Positions 34,180-43,699 of a stretch of 64,000 nucleotides of DNA are shown here, in pieces. Within the stretch, counting starts at the first letter, position 1; each line of letters begins with the position of its first letter. The notes beneath the pieces were generated by a model. The model was not told where the DNA came from. It searched no databases and saw nothing but the letters and a program-made list of their open reading frames with translations. Source of the stretch: CAZMNY01 sp964635375 (GTDB lineage Bacteria; Planctomycetota; Planctomycetia; Pirellulales; Pirellulaceae); NCBI GenBank assembly GCA_964635375.1, contig CAZWOU010000002.1, positions 1 through 64,000 of the forward strand, read 5' to 3'. The position numbers and the translations under genes were made by a program.

Positions 34180-37062
34180 ATGGCCCACAATGGATGGACC
34201 CAGGAATCGCCGATATCCTGGCCGCGAATAGTAGTTTGGCTCGGACAACGCGAACCCGGCTTGACGACCGCCGCGACACTCGGCGTCTTGCTCGCCGCAT
34301 TCTCGGCATTCGCCCAACCGTCTAGAACTGACGCTGCCGAACTGGTGCCGATCGTGGTTGGATCGCCCTCAAAGCTGACGGTTTATCCGGGCTCAATTCG
34401 CATCGAGCGAGCTCGCGATGTCTCGCACATTATTGTGACGGGGCACTACGCCAACGGCCGCCAGCAGGACCTCACCCGCATCGCCCAGTTTGCCAGCTCG
34501 GCCGACAAGATCGCCACGGCAAATGACGGCGTCGTGCGACCAGGCTCCAACGGTCAAGCCGAGATTCGCGTATCGGCTGGCGGCAAGTCCGTGGTGATCC
34601 CCGTGGAAGTTGTCGGGCAAGACCAGCGCGAACCTGCGTCGTTCGCCTTTGACGTGCTTCCCGCTCTCTCCAAGCAAGGATGCAATTCTGGCGCTTGCCA
34701 TGGTTCGCCCAGCGGCAAAGGCGGTTTTCAGATGTCGCTGAGAGCGTTCGATGCTTCGATCGACAAGATGTCATTGATTCGCGCTGACTTTGGCCGCCGC
34801 ACGAACGTTCTCGATCCCGCCAACAGCCTGTTGTTGCTCAAGCCGTCGATGCGAGTCCCACACGGCGGCGGTTTGAAACTGCGGACGACTGATCCCGCTT
34901 ACCGCGTCTTGGCGGATTGGATCGCCGAGGGGTGCTCGGCTGACTCCCCTGGCGAGGCGAAGTGTGTATCGATCGAGGTGTTTCCTCCGAGCGGTCGCGT
35001 GCTTGAGGCGCCCGCCCATACGCAGCAGTTGAGCGTAATGGCCAAGTTCTCGGACGGCTCAGTGCGGGATGTGACTGAGTTCGCCGTATTCACTAGCTCT
35101 GATGGCGAGGTCGCGGCGGTCGACGAGAAGGGCCTGGTGGTCGGCGCCGATCGAGGTGAAGCGGCGATTGTCGTGCGTTACTTGGAGTTTATCGAATCGA
35201 CGTTTATTACTTTCGTCAAGGACGTCGAGGGATACGCCTGGACGAATCCTCCGGTGAATAACTACATCGACAACCACGTGCATGCGAAACTGAAGCAGCT
35301 GAAGTACCTGCCCTCGGATCTTTCCACCGACGACGAATTCCTCCGCCGCGTTTACCTGGACGTGATTGGCCTCCTGCCGACGATTGAGGAGGCCGAAAAG
35401 TTCCTGGCTTCAACTTCGCCCCAGAAACGAAGCGAGTTGATCGACCAGTTGCTTGAACGTCCGGAGTTCGCCAAGTTTTGGACGTTGAAGTGGGGCGATC
35501 TGCTCCGCATGACGAGAGGCCAAGTTGGCCCTGACGGGGTGCACAAATACCATCGGTGGGTCCAAGGAGCTGTGGCTTCCAATATGCCCTACGACCAGTT
35601 CGCGCGCGAACTGCTGACCTCGTCCGGCAGTACGCTGGAGAATCCAGCCGCCAATTTCTACCGCACTGCGACCGACGCGAACGATTGCGTGGAGACGATT
35701 TCGCAGGTCTTTTTGGGAGCCAGGTTGCAGTGCGCCAAGTGCCACAACCACCCCTTCGAACGATGGTCGCAAGACAACTACTACGGCATGGCGGCCTTCT
35801 TCAATCGACTGCAGCGACAGACCACGGCCCGACCGAACGAGATGTTTATTTGGACCAGCGCCAGCGGCGAAGTGACTCAGCCCAGGACGGGCGAAACGAT
35901 GAAACCCTGGTTGCCCGGTAAGGGATCACAGGACAAGGTCGATCCGACCGATCGAAGGAAGACGTTCGCGAACTGGCTGACCCAACCCGGCAATCCCTAC
36001 TTCGCGCGGATCGAAGCCAACCGGATTTGGAGCCACTTGCTTGGGCGGGGCATTGTTGAGCCGCCCGATGACTTTCGCGAGTCCAATCCGCCTTCGAACG
36101 CGAGCCTACTCGACGCCTTGGCCAAAGATTTTGTCGAGAGCGGTTTCGATCGCAAACATGTTATCCGCACGATACTAAACAGCCGAACCTATCAAACTGG
36201 TTTTCGGCCCAACTCGTTCAACGAGGATGACTCCAAGTACTGCTCGCACTACCAGCCTCGTCTCCTGGCCGCCGAACAGTTGCTCGACGCGATTTGCCAT
36301 GTCACAGACGTGTCCGAGACGTTTGCCGCCTTGCCGGTGGGGACGAAGGCCACGCAGATTCCCGCGCCGGACCTGGTGTCGCATGAATTCTTGAAAATCT
36401 TTGGACAACCGGAACGTCAGACAGTCTGCCTTTGTGAGCGTTCATCGGAGTCCAATTTGGGCATGGCGATTCAGTTCTTCAACGGCCCGCTGATCTACAA
36501 CAAGATTCGCAACGACAAGAATCGATTTCGCAAGATGATTGCGGCCAAGGTCGATGATGGCGAGATCGTAAGGCAACTTTACTTGGCGGCCGTCTGCCGA
36601 GAGCCGACCAAAAAAGAACTGCTCGCCTGCGTGGCCCACGTGGCCGCCAAAGCCAAGGAGATTGAGGCCGAAAACAAGCGACTTGATGTCCAAGTCGCTG
36701 CCATTCGCTCAGAGGGCTCGAAGTTGCGGGCCGATGTCCAAGCGAAGTTAGTTGCGAAGAAGTCAGTTGCCGTTCCTGCGGAAGTGCGGGCCGATCTTGC
36801 GGCGGCCCTGCAGACGCCGAAGGACAAACGCAGCGAAGTTCAATCCTACCTCGTTACCAAGTTGGGACCGCTCGCCGTCGTCGCCGACGCCGATGTAGAG
36901 GCGGCACTATCCGCAGAACAGAAGAAGACTTTGGCGGCCGGCGTGAAGCAGTCGGCTGAATTGGCCGCTGGCAAGAAGACGCCCGGTGAAAGTCGCCTGG
37001 TCGCGCTCGAAGATATCTGCTGGGCGATCTTGAACACCAACGAGTTTTTATTCAATCACTAA
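34180..37062 (+). CDS. DUF1549/DUF1553 planctomycete cytochrome-like protein
   Basis: This 960-residue exported protein begins with a hydrophobic signal (TLGVLLAAFSAFAQ) and an Ig-like BIG2-type domain (SKLTVYPGSIRIERARDVSH, GHYANGRQQDLTRIAQFASS). A haem-type motif with wider spacing, CNSGACHG, follows. DUF1549 begins with YIDNHVHAKLKQLKYLPSDL and DEFLRRVYLDVIGLLPT and includes CAKCHNHPFERW, a normal CXXCH. DUF1553 holds RRKTFANWLTQPGNPYFARI and NRIWSHLLGRGIVEPPDDFR. The C-terminus has a roughly 100-residue charged helical insert. It is likely a periplasmic electron-transfer or glycan-related protein; the exact function of the family is not known. It lies in the middle of a three-gene plus-strand set. 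Confidence 0.92.
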   Translation: MAHNGWTQESPISWPRIVVWLGQREPGLTTAATLGVLLAAFSAFAQPSRTDAAELVPIVVGSPSKLTVYPGSIRIERARDVSHIIVTGHYANGRQQDLTRIAQFASSADKIATANDGVVRPGSNGQAEIRVSAGGKSVVIPVEVVGQDQREPASFAFDVLPALSKQGCNSGACHGSPSGKGGFQMSLRAFDASIDKMSLIRADFGRRTNVLDPANSLLLLKPSMRVPHGGGLKLRTTDPAYRVLADWIAEGCSADSPGEAKCVSIEVFPPSGRVLEAPAHTQQLSVMAKFSDGSVRDVTEFAVFTSSDGEVAAVDEKGLVVGADRGEAAIVVRYLEFIESTFITFVKDVEGYAWTNPPVNNYIDNHVHAKLKQLKYLPSDLSTDDEFLRRVYLDVIGLLPTIEEAEKFLASTSPQKRSELIDQLLERPEFAKFWTLKWGDLLRMTRGQVGPDGVHKYHRWVQGAVASNMPYDQFARELLTSSGSTLENPAANFYRTATDANDCVETISQVFLGARLQCAKCHNHPFERWSQDNYYGMAAFFNRLQRQTTARPNEMFIWTSASGEVTQPRTGETMKPWLPGKGSQDKVDPTDRRKTFANWLTQPGNPYFARIEANRIWSHLLGRGIVEPPDDFRESNPPSNASLLDALAKDFVESGFDRKHVIRTILNSRTYQTGFRPNSFNEDDSKYCSHYQPRLLAAEQLLDAICHVTDVSETFAALPVGTKATQIPAPDLVSHEFLKIFGQPERQTVCLCERSSESNLGMAIQFFNGPLIYNKIRNDKNRFRKMIAAKVDDGEIVRQLYLAAVCREPTKKELLACVAHVAAKAKEIEAENKRLDVQVAAIRSEGSKLRADVQAKLVAKKSVAVPAEVRADLAAALQTPKDKRSEVQSYLVTKLGPLAVVADADVEAALSAEQKKTLAAGVKQSAELAAGKKTPGESRLVALEDICWAILNTNEFLFNH

Positions 37063-37161
37063 GACCATTGCTGGCGTGTCGCCGTTGGTTGCTGCATCGG
37101 CGGCATGTCCGGCGTTATGGGCCTGGCGTCGGATATCAAAAGGCAGTCGGAAAGAACCATC

Positions 37162-38517
37162 ATGCATTACAGACGGCAAGTCCATTTTTTGATTCTGTGG
37201 TTCGCCGGATCGCTTGGCGCCGGCTTGGCCCAGGCTGAACCGGTTAGCTTTCGCCGTGATGTCGCGCCGATTCTGCGCGACCACTGCTTGGCTTGCCATG
37301 GACCGAAGAAAGCTGAAGGCGGCTATCGCGTTGATTCGTATGAACGCTCGATAGCGAAAGGCGATTCGGGCGAGGCGGCGTTTACTGCGAAGAGCCTCGA
37401 CGACAGCGAGTCCCTTTCGCGCGTCGTTTCGGCCGACGAAGACGAGCGGATGCCGCTGGAAGCGGACCCGCTTCCTAAAGAGAAGATTGAGCTTCTAAAG
37501 AGGTGGATTCAAGAAGGCGCCGCGTTCGACGGCAAGGATCCTAAGGCCAGCTTGACGGTCATCATTCCCGCTCCCACCCATCCGCAAGCGCCTGAGAAAT
37601 ACTCTCATGCCGTGCCGATCACGGCCGTTCGATTTGGCGGCGAGGGGAAAGAACTGTTCGTCGGCGGCTACCATGAACTGACGGTATGGAATCCAGTTAG
37701 CGGCGAACTGATTCGCCGTATCAGCAATGTCGGCGAGCGGACTTTTGCGATCGACTTGAGCCCGGACAACAAGCTGCTTGCTGTCGCCTGCGGCGCGCCG
37801 GGGCGGCATGGCGAAGTTCGCATATTTGATGCGGGCAGCGGCGAACTCAAGACGGTTCTCAGTCTCTCCGCCGATGTGGTGCTGGACGTCCAGTTTAGCC
37901 CCAATGGAAAACGCATTGCGGCTACCTCGGCCGAAAGCAACCTGCGAGTGTTTGAAGTGGCGACCGGCGAACTGTCGTTGGAGATCACGAGCCACTCGGA
38001 TTGGGTGACCTCGGCGGCTTGGAGCGCCGACGGAAGCAAGATCGCGACGGCCAGTCGAGACAAGACAGCCAAAGTGTTCGACGCCAAAACGGGCGAGTTG
38101 ACGGCGACCTATTCCGGCCACGGCGATCGCGTCCTCGGCGTCGCGTTTCACCCCGACGGCGCGCAAGTCTATTCCTCCGGCGCCGACAAGAAGCTGCATC
38201 GCTGGAAAATCGCGGACGGCAAAAAGGCCGCTGAATCAAAATTCGGCAATGAAGCGTTTAAGATTCCGCAACGAGGCGCGTCGATGTTCGTCGCCTCCGC
38301 CGACAAGGTGGTTCGCCAGTTCGACTCCAAGTCCCAGAAAGAGGTTCGGCAATTCAAGGGACACAGCGACTGGGCGATTTCAGTCGACTCGCACGGGGGA
38401 GCCAAGCGAGTCGCAGCGGGCGGCTTTGACGGCAAAGTCATTGTCTGGAACATCGAGGACGGGAAGACTGTCGTCGCGTTCACCGCCGCGCCCGGACTGG
38501 CGAAGAACAAGCAGTAA
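37162..38517 (+). CDS. Cytochrome c (PSCyt1) fused to WD40 repeats
   Basis: After a signal peptide (MHYRRQVHFLILWFAGSLGA) the PSCyt1 domain reads FRRDVAPILRDHCLACHGPK, with a CXXCH haem site, and ends LLKRWIQEGAAFDG. WD40-type repeats fill the rest: TVWNPVSGELIRRISNV, RIFDAGSGELKTVLSL, RVFEVATGELSLEITSH, KVFDAKTGELTATYSGH and IVWNIEDGKTVVAF, enough for one propeller. This architecture is common in planctomycetes next to DUF1549/DUF1553 genes. ATG 37162 was chosen for the signal peptide. Periplasmic; partner unknown. Confidence 0.92.
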   Translation: MHYRRQVHFLILWFAGSLGAGLAQAEPVSFRRDVAPILRDHCLACHGPKKAEGGYRVDSYERSIAKGDSGEAAFTAKSLDDSESLSRVVSADEDERMPLEADPLPKEKIELLKRWIQEGAAFDGKDPKASLTVIIPAPTHPQAPEKYSHAVPITAVRFGGEGKELFVGGYHELTVWNPVSGELIRRISNVGERTFAIDLSPDNKLLAVACGAPGRHGEVRIFDAGSGELKTVLSLSADVVLDVQFSPNGKRIAATSAESNLRVFEVATGELSLEITSHSDWVTSAAWSADGSKIATASRDKTAKVFDAKTGELTATYSGHGDRVLGVAFHPDGAQVYSSGADKKLHRWKIADGKKAAESKFGNEAFKIPQRGASMFVASADKVVRQFDSKSQKEVRQFKGHSDWAISVDSHGGAKRVAAGGFDGKVIVWNIEDGKTVVAFTAAPGLAKNKQ

Positions 38518-38777
38518 GCGAGTCTCCTTGTCGAGTAAGAGCGGATCGCCGTCGCGGCTGAGAGGGCGGACTGCCCAGAGACACTCGTCCAGAATCGATC
38601 GCGGCCAACACTTCCCGTTGGCGGCATTCATGTCACCCCTTCGTCTTCAGCCTTAAGATTCTCCCGTGGGTCTTGCTGAATGGGCGAACCAGCACTAGGC
38701 TGCGTTGCCGGCGCAAGGGCGATGCCCGAAGTGAATGCGCACCGTGCTCTAGCAAGGGAATTGAATAGGGTGGCCAG

Positions 38778-39605
38778 ATGTTGAAGTTATTTGGACAAGT
38801 TGAGGAAGCGGTTGCCAAGATTCGATCGGTATGGGATCGACAGCCCAAGGCAGGCGTGATTTTGGGCACAGGGCTTGGGGGATTGGTCGAGGAGGTCGAG
38901 GTCGAAGCTTCGCTGGACTACGGCGACATTCCCAATTTCCCCAGCTCCACGGCGACAAGCCATCGCGGCCGACTCGTTTGCGGAAACCTGTGCGGAATTC
39001 CCGTGATGGCGATGGAGGGGCGGTTTCACATGTACGAGGGCTATCCGCTCTCGCAAATAACGCTTCCTGTTCGAGTCATGCAGGCGATGGGCGCCGACCT
39101 TCTGGTGGTTTCGAACGCCGCTGGCGGGATGAACCCGTATTACAAGCTTGGCGACATCATGGTCATTGAAGATCAGATCAACTTGATGGGAGACAACCCG
39201 CTGATTGGGATCAACGATGACCGCCTAGGGCCTCGTTTCCCCGACATGTGCGAGCCCTATACGCAGGCGCTGGTAGATCGAGCGTTGGAAGTGGCTCGGA
39301 AGGAGAACATTGTCGCCCACAAAGGCGTGTTCGTAGCGGTCGCCGGACCAAACCTGGAGACTCGGGCGGAGTACCGTTTCTTGCGAGGCATCGGCGCCGA
39401 TTGTGTTGGCATGTCGACGGTTCCAGAAGTGATTGTCGCTGTGCATTGCGGAATGCGCGCCGTGGGAATGTCGATCGTGACGGACCTCTGCTTCCCCGAC
39501 TCCTTGGAGCCTGCGGACGTGCAGAAGATTATTGCCACCGCCAATGAAGCTGAGCCGAAGCTGCGAACGCTTGTCCGAGGCGTGTTGGCTGGTGAAGCTG
39601 GCTAG
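38778..39605 (+). CDS. punA: Purine nucleoside phosphorylase family protein, Asp236 variant
   Basis: PNP splits purine nucleosides with phosphate to the base and ribose-1-phosphate. The 275-residue protein has GVILGTGLGGLVEEV (26-40), SHRGRLV (61-67), EGRFHMYEGY (80-89), VVSNAAGGMNP (110-120), AGPNLETRAEYR (189-200) and GMSTVPEV, all of the trimeric class. Glu194 fits the base-binding Glu201 of the human enzyme. At the position of human Asn243, 42 residues later, this protein has Asp236 (SIVTDLC). It is the first of a tandem pair, 27 bp before its paralogue. The Asp suggests 6-aminopurine use, as in MTAP. Confidence 0.93.
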   Translation: MLKLFGQVEEAVAKIRSVWDRQPKAGVILGTGLGGLVEEVEVEASLDYGDIPNFPSSTATSHRGRLVCGNLCGIPVMAMEGRFHMYEGYPLSQITLPVRVMQAMGADLLVVSNAAGGMNPYYKLGDIMVIEDQINLMGDNPLIGINDDRLGPRFPDMCEPYTQALVDRALEVARKENIVAHKGVFVAVAGPNLETRAEYRFLRGIGADCVGMSTVPEVIVAVHCGMRAVGMSIVTDLCFPDSLEPADVQKIIATANEAEPKLRTLVRGVLAGEAG

Positions 39606-39632
39606 GCTGGCAATAAGCGGAGACGCAAACCG

Positions 39633-40454
39633 ATGACGCAGGAATTGCGGGTCGCCGAAGCCGCCGCCTACATCCGCTCGAAATGGGGCCAAGCGCCCGA
39701 TTGCGGGATCATCTTGGGCACGGGTTACGGGGCGATGGCTGAGCGGGTGAGTCGGCCGGTGACCATTCCGTACGCCGACATTCCCCACTTTCCTCGCTCA
39801 ACTGCCTTGGCCCACGTCGGTCGTCTCGTATGCGGCGAACTGTTTGGCGCGCGCGTCGCGGTTCTGCAGGGGCGGTGCCATCTGTACGAGGGCTACTCGC
39901 TGGACGAAGTCGCCCTGCCAACCATGACGTTGTGCGCCTTGGGCGCGCGGCGAATGATCATCACCAACGCGGCCGGCGGAATGAACCCGTACTATCAGAT
40001 GGGTGATGTGATGTTGATCGACAGCCATGTCAACTTGATGTGGGGCGAACCCGCAGCTTTGGCGAGCCGAGATCGGAGTGGGCCGCCCGCGGGCCGAGCT
40101 GTCTCTGGCAATCCGTATTGTGCGGAGTTATTGGGCGCCGTTTGGCGGGGTAGCATCACGCCGACATTTGAAGCCCATCGAGGCGTGTATGTTGCGGTCA
40201 GCGGACCATCCTACGAAACTCGTTCCGAATACCGCTGTTTTCGCAAGTTTGGAGGCGACGCGGTCGGTATGTCAACAGCTCCGGAAGCGATCGCCGCAGC
40301 CAACGTAGGCGTTCCTGTGCTCGGCATTTCAGTGATCACTAATGTCGCTCGTCCCGATTCGCCGGAGACGGTAGATGCTGAAGACGTCGTTGCCGCATCA
40401 CACGCGGCGGCGGAGAACGTCTTGAGCGTCGTTGAAAGTGCGATCAAACAGTGA
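39633..40454 (+). CDS. punA: Purine nucleoside phosphorylase family protein, Asn237 form
   Basis: The 273-residue paralogue of the preceding gene has GIILGTGYGAMAERV, LAHVGRLVCG, LQGRCHLYEGY, ITNAAGGMNPYY, VSGPSYETRSEY with Glu195, and ISVITNVARPDS with Asn237. Glu195 and Asn237 are again 42 apart and match the 6-oxopurine-binding pair of trimeric PNPs. It probably acts on inosine and guanosine. AGCGGAGACGCAAACCG before the ATG provides a weak ribosome site. The close spacing suggests one transcript with the first gene. Confidence 0.93.
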   Translation: MTQELRVAEAAAYIRSKWGQAPDCGIILGTGYGAMAERVSRPVTIPYADIPHFPRSTALAHVGRLVCGELFGARVAVLQGRCHLYEGYSLDEVALPTMTLCALGARRMIITNAAGGMNPYYQMGDVMLIDSHVNLMWGEPAALASRDRSGPPAGRAVSGNPYCAELLGAVWRGSITPTFEAHRGVYVAVSGPSYETRSEYRCFRKFGGDAVGMSTAPEAIAAANVGVPVLGISVITNVARPDSPETVDAEDVVAASHAAAENVLSVVESAIKQ

Positions 40455-40528
40455 GTCGTGCAGGACCACCCGCTGCCGCTCCACGAATTATCTGCTTGAA
40501 CCCGCAATCCAGCAGGGCGAGGATCTTG

Positions 40529-41041
40529 CTAGACGCCGTAGCCGCGATGCGTCGAGTAGCTTGGCGCGACTTCGGACGGGCGGTCAACCAGATTGCCCAT
40601 CATGGCGGAGGGGCGAGCGGCTTCATTTTGCTCGATTCTAGTGCGAACGAGATGAGGCATCCAAATCGCTTTGTTGACCAGTTCGATCAGCACTTCCGGA
40701 TCGAACGGCTTTCGCAGATAGTAGGCGCCGCCCGCATCATGGGTGCGTCGGACTATGTCTGGCCGTTGGCTCGACGAAACAAACATCAGCGGGACATCAC
40801 TCATTCCAGGCTGTTGCCGCAGTGTCTTGCAGAGCTCCAAACCGCTTACGCCTTTCAGGTTGACGTCGCAGATGATCAAGTCGAGCGGAAGCGACTTGGC
40901 GGCTTTCGTCGCTGCCTCTTCGTCGCTGGCGCAGTGGCATTCATAGCCCGACATGCTGAGCACGGCGGCGACGCCGGTCAAGGTGATCGGATCGGCATCG
41001 ACGATCAGAATAACGGCTGGATCAGTTTGAATCGGCTGCAT
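40529..41041 (-). CDS. Single-domain response regulator
   Basis: A CheY-like receiver: AVILIVDADPITLTGVAAVL, LDLIICDVNLKGVSGLELCK with the phospho-acceptor Asp, VPLMFVSSSQ and YYLRKPFDPEVLIELVNKAI with the conserved Lys. After the roughly 125-residue receiver only a 40-residue low-complexity tail remains, without an output domain. No histidine kinase is adjacent, so it is an orphan regulator of unknown pathway. It is convergent with the nucleoside phosphorylase pair. Confidence 0.9.
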   Translation of the reverse strand: MQPIQTDPAVILIVDADPITLTGVAAVLSMSGYECHCASDEEAATKAAKSLPLDLIICDVNLKGVSGLELCKTLRQQPGMSDVPLMFVSSSQRPDIVRRTHDAGGAYYLRKPFDPEVLIELVNKAIWMPHLVRTRIEQNEAARPSAMMGNLVDRPSEVAPSYSTHRGYGV

Positions 41042-41311
41042 CGTCGGCTCGTCTGTTTCGAGTACAAGTCATACATAGCTGGAATCGCCGCAAAATCACG
41101 CATTGTCGAGCAATGCTGTGAAAACATACACTCAGACCGACAGTTGGGAATTGAAAATAAGAAAAACTCCCAGCTTTGTTAGACGGCAAGACTATCCCAA
41201 CCCACAGAACCGCTAACAGGCGATTCTTTCCCTTTTGCCTCATCGTCCAGCATCCAGTCGGTCCCGGTCGTGGGAGAGCAGAATCGACTCGTCGCCATGC
41301 GCCGGTTGGAT

Positions 41312-43099
41312 CTATTCCGATGGCGGAGTGAATTGGACGCCGCCAGGGCGGTCTTCGGCGACGAGTAGGGGGCCGGCGATTTGGGCGGCGGCGCGTTGCC
41401 CCGCCCGTTCGGGGGCGCCCAGAGTCGCTGGGTCGAAGGCGTCGCCCGATTGTTCCTGAAACATGTGCAGAGTTTGCGTGGGGAAGGCGAAGGCCACACC
41501 TAATTGATCCGCCAGCTTCAGGATATCGATGAGCAATCGGTGCCGCTCACGCAGTTCCACAGACCAGTCTGGGCAATCGAGAAAGCAGTAGAGCATCACG
41601 TCGAGTGAACTGCCGCCGAGCTGGTTGAGGTAGACGTGGTAATAGTCCTTGCGAGTATAGGGGTGACGCCGAAGCAACTCGCGGACTCCTTCGCAAAAAG
41701 CGTCGATCTGTTCAGGCGTCGCATCATATTGCAGACCGAGCGTCGTCTTCACTCGGCGATAACTTCGCTTGCCCATGTTGTCGACGACCGCTGTGGTCAG
41801 GTTGCTGTTTGGGACGGTGACCAGGGAGTTGTAGAAGGTCCGAATCCGCGTGCTGCGAAAACCAACCGCTTCCACGGTTCCTTCAATGTCGCCGGTAACG
41901 ACCCAATCGCCAACTTCAAATGGCCGGTCCAAGAGCACGGTGATGGAGCCAAAGAGGTTGCTCACCGCGTCCTTCGACGCCAGCGCCAACGCCATGCCGC
42001 CGATTCCAATGCCGGCCAGCAAACCAGTGATTTTCCAATCGAAGGCCTCCGCGCAAACGACGACGCCAAGGCAAACTGCGATGAACTTGAGTGACTTGGA
42101 GACTAGCGGGACCAGGAGGTCGTCAAATCTTGTCGGCGTTCGTTCCGCTCGCCGTTTCATGATTCCCGACACCAGGTCGATTAGGTGAAACGCCGTCCAG
42201 ACTGCTGCAATCACAGCGAATGCCTTCAGCGCGCCAAGAAGAACTGACAAAGTCCAAGCGGGCAGGCCGATCACCCACGTGCCGTTGTACCAAACGAGTG
42301 ACTGGGCAAACAAGCCAACGGGTTTCCACATTTTCTTCTGCTCTGGCGGTTCTTCCCCTCGTCGAAACTTGAACCATGCGGCGGTGAATATCCTCAAGAT
42401 CCCGCGAGTGAGCAGGTCGGCCAGGAAGCCGATCAGGATCACGACGATGATGCTGAGCCACTGGTAGTCGGGGAAGAGAAAGTGAGTTTGTTTCAGGCTG
42501 GAGTCAAACTGTTTTTCTAGCCAGATACTAGGGTCTTCCCAAGCCCCGCTGGCGGCCGTTTTTTCTACGATCTTCCCTCGCTCTTCCCACCGCGAATAGA
42601 GACCATCTATCTCGGCCACCGTCGCAGGAGTGAATCGCCACAGCCCGTCTCTGCTACGGGCGATCGTGATCAGCCCGGCATCTCCAAGCTCCTCGTCGCC
42701 CATACCATCTGCCTGGTAGGCCAGCCGGTAGGGCTCCCCTTCGGACTCGTCAGGGATTTGCGAGAGATCGATTCGCATCATCCGGTCGATCGTGTCCTTG
42801 AGCTTGAAGGCAAGCCGCCCGCCAGTGGCGGCCAGAGCATCCTTAGTCAGTTTCTGGTCTGAAAAGTCGAGGCAGTCTGCGGCTTCGTCCAGCTGTTTCT
42901 CGTTGACCGCCAACAAGAAAGCCTGCATCGTGCTCTGCGGCGACCGAAGCTTCTCCGCCAACAGTGGGTCCACTGGCTCAGCCGTCTTGTTCTTGGCTTC
43001 CTCGGTCTTCGCATTGTCCTGGGCAACACTCCAACCTGGGGCGGCGACCATGGATCCAGCTATGAGACAAAACGCAACACTACGCGCGAACGCCGACAT
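41312..43099 (-). CDS. MscS-family mechanosensitive channel
   Basis: The 595-residue protein has a signal peptide (MSAFARSVAFCLIAGSMVA) and a periplasmic helical domain (QSTMQAFLLAVNEKQLDEAA). Several membrane helices follow (WLSIIVVILIGFLADLL, WVIGLPAWTLSVLLGALKAF, SLKFIAVCLGVVVCAE). The pore helix is GLLAGIGIGGMALALASKDA, and the MscS beta domain reads VGDWVVTGDIEGTVEAVGFR and RTFYNSLVTVPNSNL. Such channels release solutes under membrane tension. ATG 43099 has a perfect AAGGAGG ribosome site (minus strand, 43113-43107), so the longer frame from 43162 is not needed. Confidence 0.95.
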   Translation of the reverse strand: MSAFARSVAFCLIAGSMVAAPGWSVAQDNAKTEEAKNKTAEPVDPLLAEKLRSPQSTMQAFLLAVNEKQLDEAADCLDFSDQKLTKDALAATGGRLAFKLKDTIDRMMRIDLSQIPDESEGEPYRLAYQADGMGDEELGDAGLITIARSRDGLWRFTPATVAEIDGLYSRWEERGKIVEKTAASGAWEDPSIWLEKQFDSSLKQTHFLFPDYQWLSIIVVILIGFLADLLTRGILRIFTAAWFKFRRGEEPPEQKKMWKPVGLFAQSLVWYNGTWVIGLPAWTLSVLLGALKAFAVIAAVWTAFHLIDLVSGIMKRRAERTPTRFDDLLVPLVSKSLKFIAVCLGVVVCAEAFDWKITGLLAGIGIGGMALALASKDAVSNLFGSITVLLDRPFEVGDWVVTGDIEGTVEAVGFRSTRIRTFYNSLVTVPNSNLTTAVVDNMGKRSYRRVKTTLGLQYDATPEQIDAFCEGVRELLRRHPYTRKDYYHVYLNQLGGSSLDVMLYCFLDCPDWSVELRERHRLLIDILKLADQLGVAFAFPTQTLHMFQEQSGDAFDPATLGAPERAGQRAAAQIAGPLLVAEDRPGGVQFTPPSE

Positions 43100-43237
43100 G
43101 TCGATTCCTCCTTGAGACGGCCTGAGATGGCGCGAGTTTGGCAGATGTCGCCCGATTTGCAAAGAGCGACTGCCTCGCGGATCACGCTAGTCGTCGAACA
43201 AGAGCTCAATCTCTGTCGCGACGCACCAGCAGATCGT

Positions 43238-43672
43238 TCAATGGGGGCTCGGAAACTGACAGGCTCGCTCGCGGTCGGAAGCTTCGGCCAACACGTCGGC
43301 GAGAGTCGAACTGCGGAGTGCGTCTTCGACCGTGGCGAGCGCCGCGTCGAGTCGCGAGTGCATGGGGCAGAGTTTCACCCCGTGTGCGGCCAAGGCGATG
43401 GGGCATTCCGTGATTCGCCGAATGGGATCGACAGCGTTGATGATGTGCAGAATCGTGATGTCCGCGGCGTCCTTGGCAAGCGAAACGCCCCCGCCGATGC
43501 CGCGTTGTGACTGGACAATCCCCGCCTTTCTCAGCGATTGCAGCACTTTGGAAAGGTATGCGGGCGGAACTCGCGTGGCGTTGGCAAGCTCCACCGTGGT
43601 GACCAAAGAGGGCGATCGGGCGGCCAGTACGGACATCGCCCGCAATGCGTACTCGGCCGTTTGTGAAAACAT
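43238..43672 (-). CDS. Rrf2-family transcription regulator
   Basis: The protein begins MFSQTAEYALRAMSVLAARS, the standard Rrf2 winged helix. It continues with NATRVPPAYLSKVLQSLRKA and GIVQSQRGIGGGVSLAKDAA. Cysteines Cys90 (TECPIAL) and Cys102 (KLCPMHSRLD) lie where NsrR and IscR bind an Fe-S cluster; a third, Cys138, is near the C-terminus. Cluster-binding Rrf2 proteins sense NO, iron or Fe-S status. It is the last gene of a likely hcp-cytochrome-rrf2 transcript (27 bp after the cytochrome stop), which points to NO sensing; this is inference from context. Confidence 0.9.
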   Translation of the reverse strand: MFSQTAEYALRAMSVLAARSPSLVTTVELANATRVPPAYLSKVLQSLRKAGIVQSQRGIGGGVSLAKDAADITILHIINAVDPIRRITECPIALAAHGVKLCPMHSRLDAALATVEDALRSSTLADVLAEASDRERACQFPSPH

Positions 43673-43699
43673 GTTCGGACTCCGGGAATGACCAACGTT

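Noticed and set aside
41143..41174. Hairpin with T-rich flank as terminator of the MscS gene
   Set aside because: The stem is 6 of 7 bp with an 18-base loop, and it lies about 140 bp after the stop; too weak to call.
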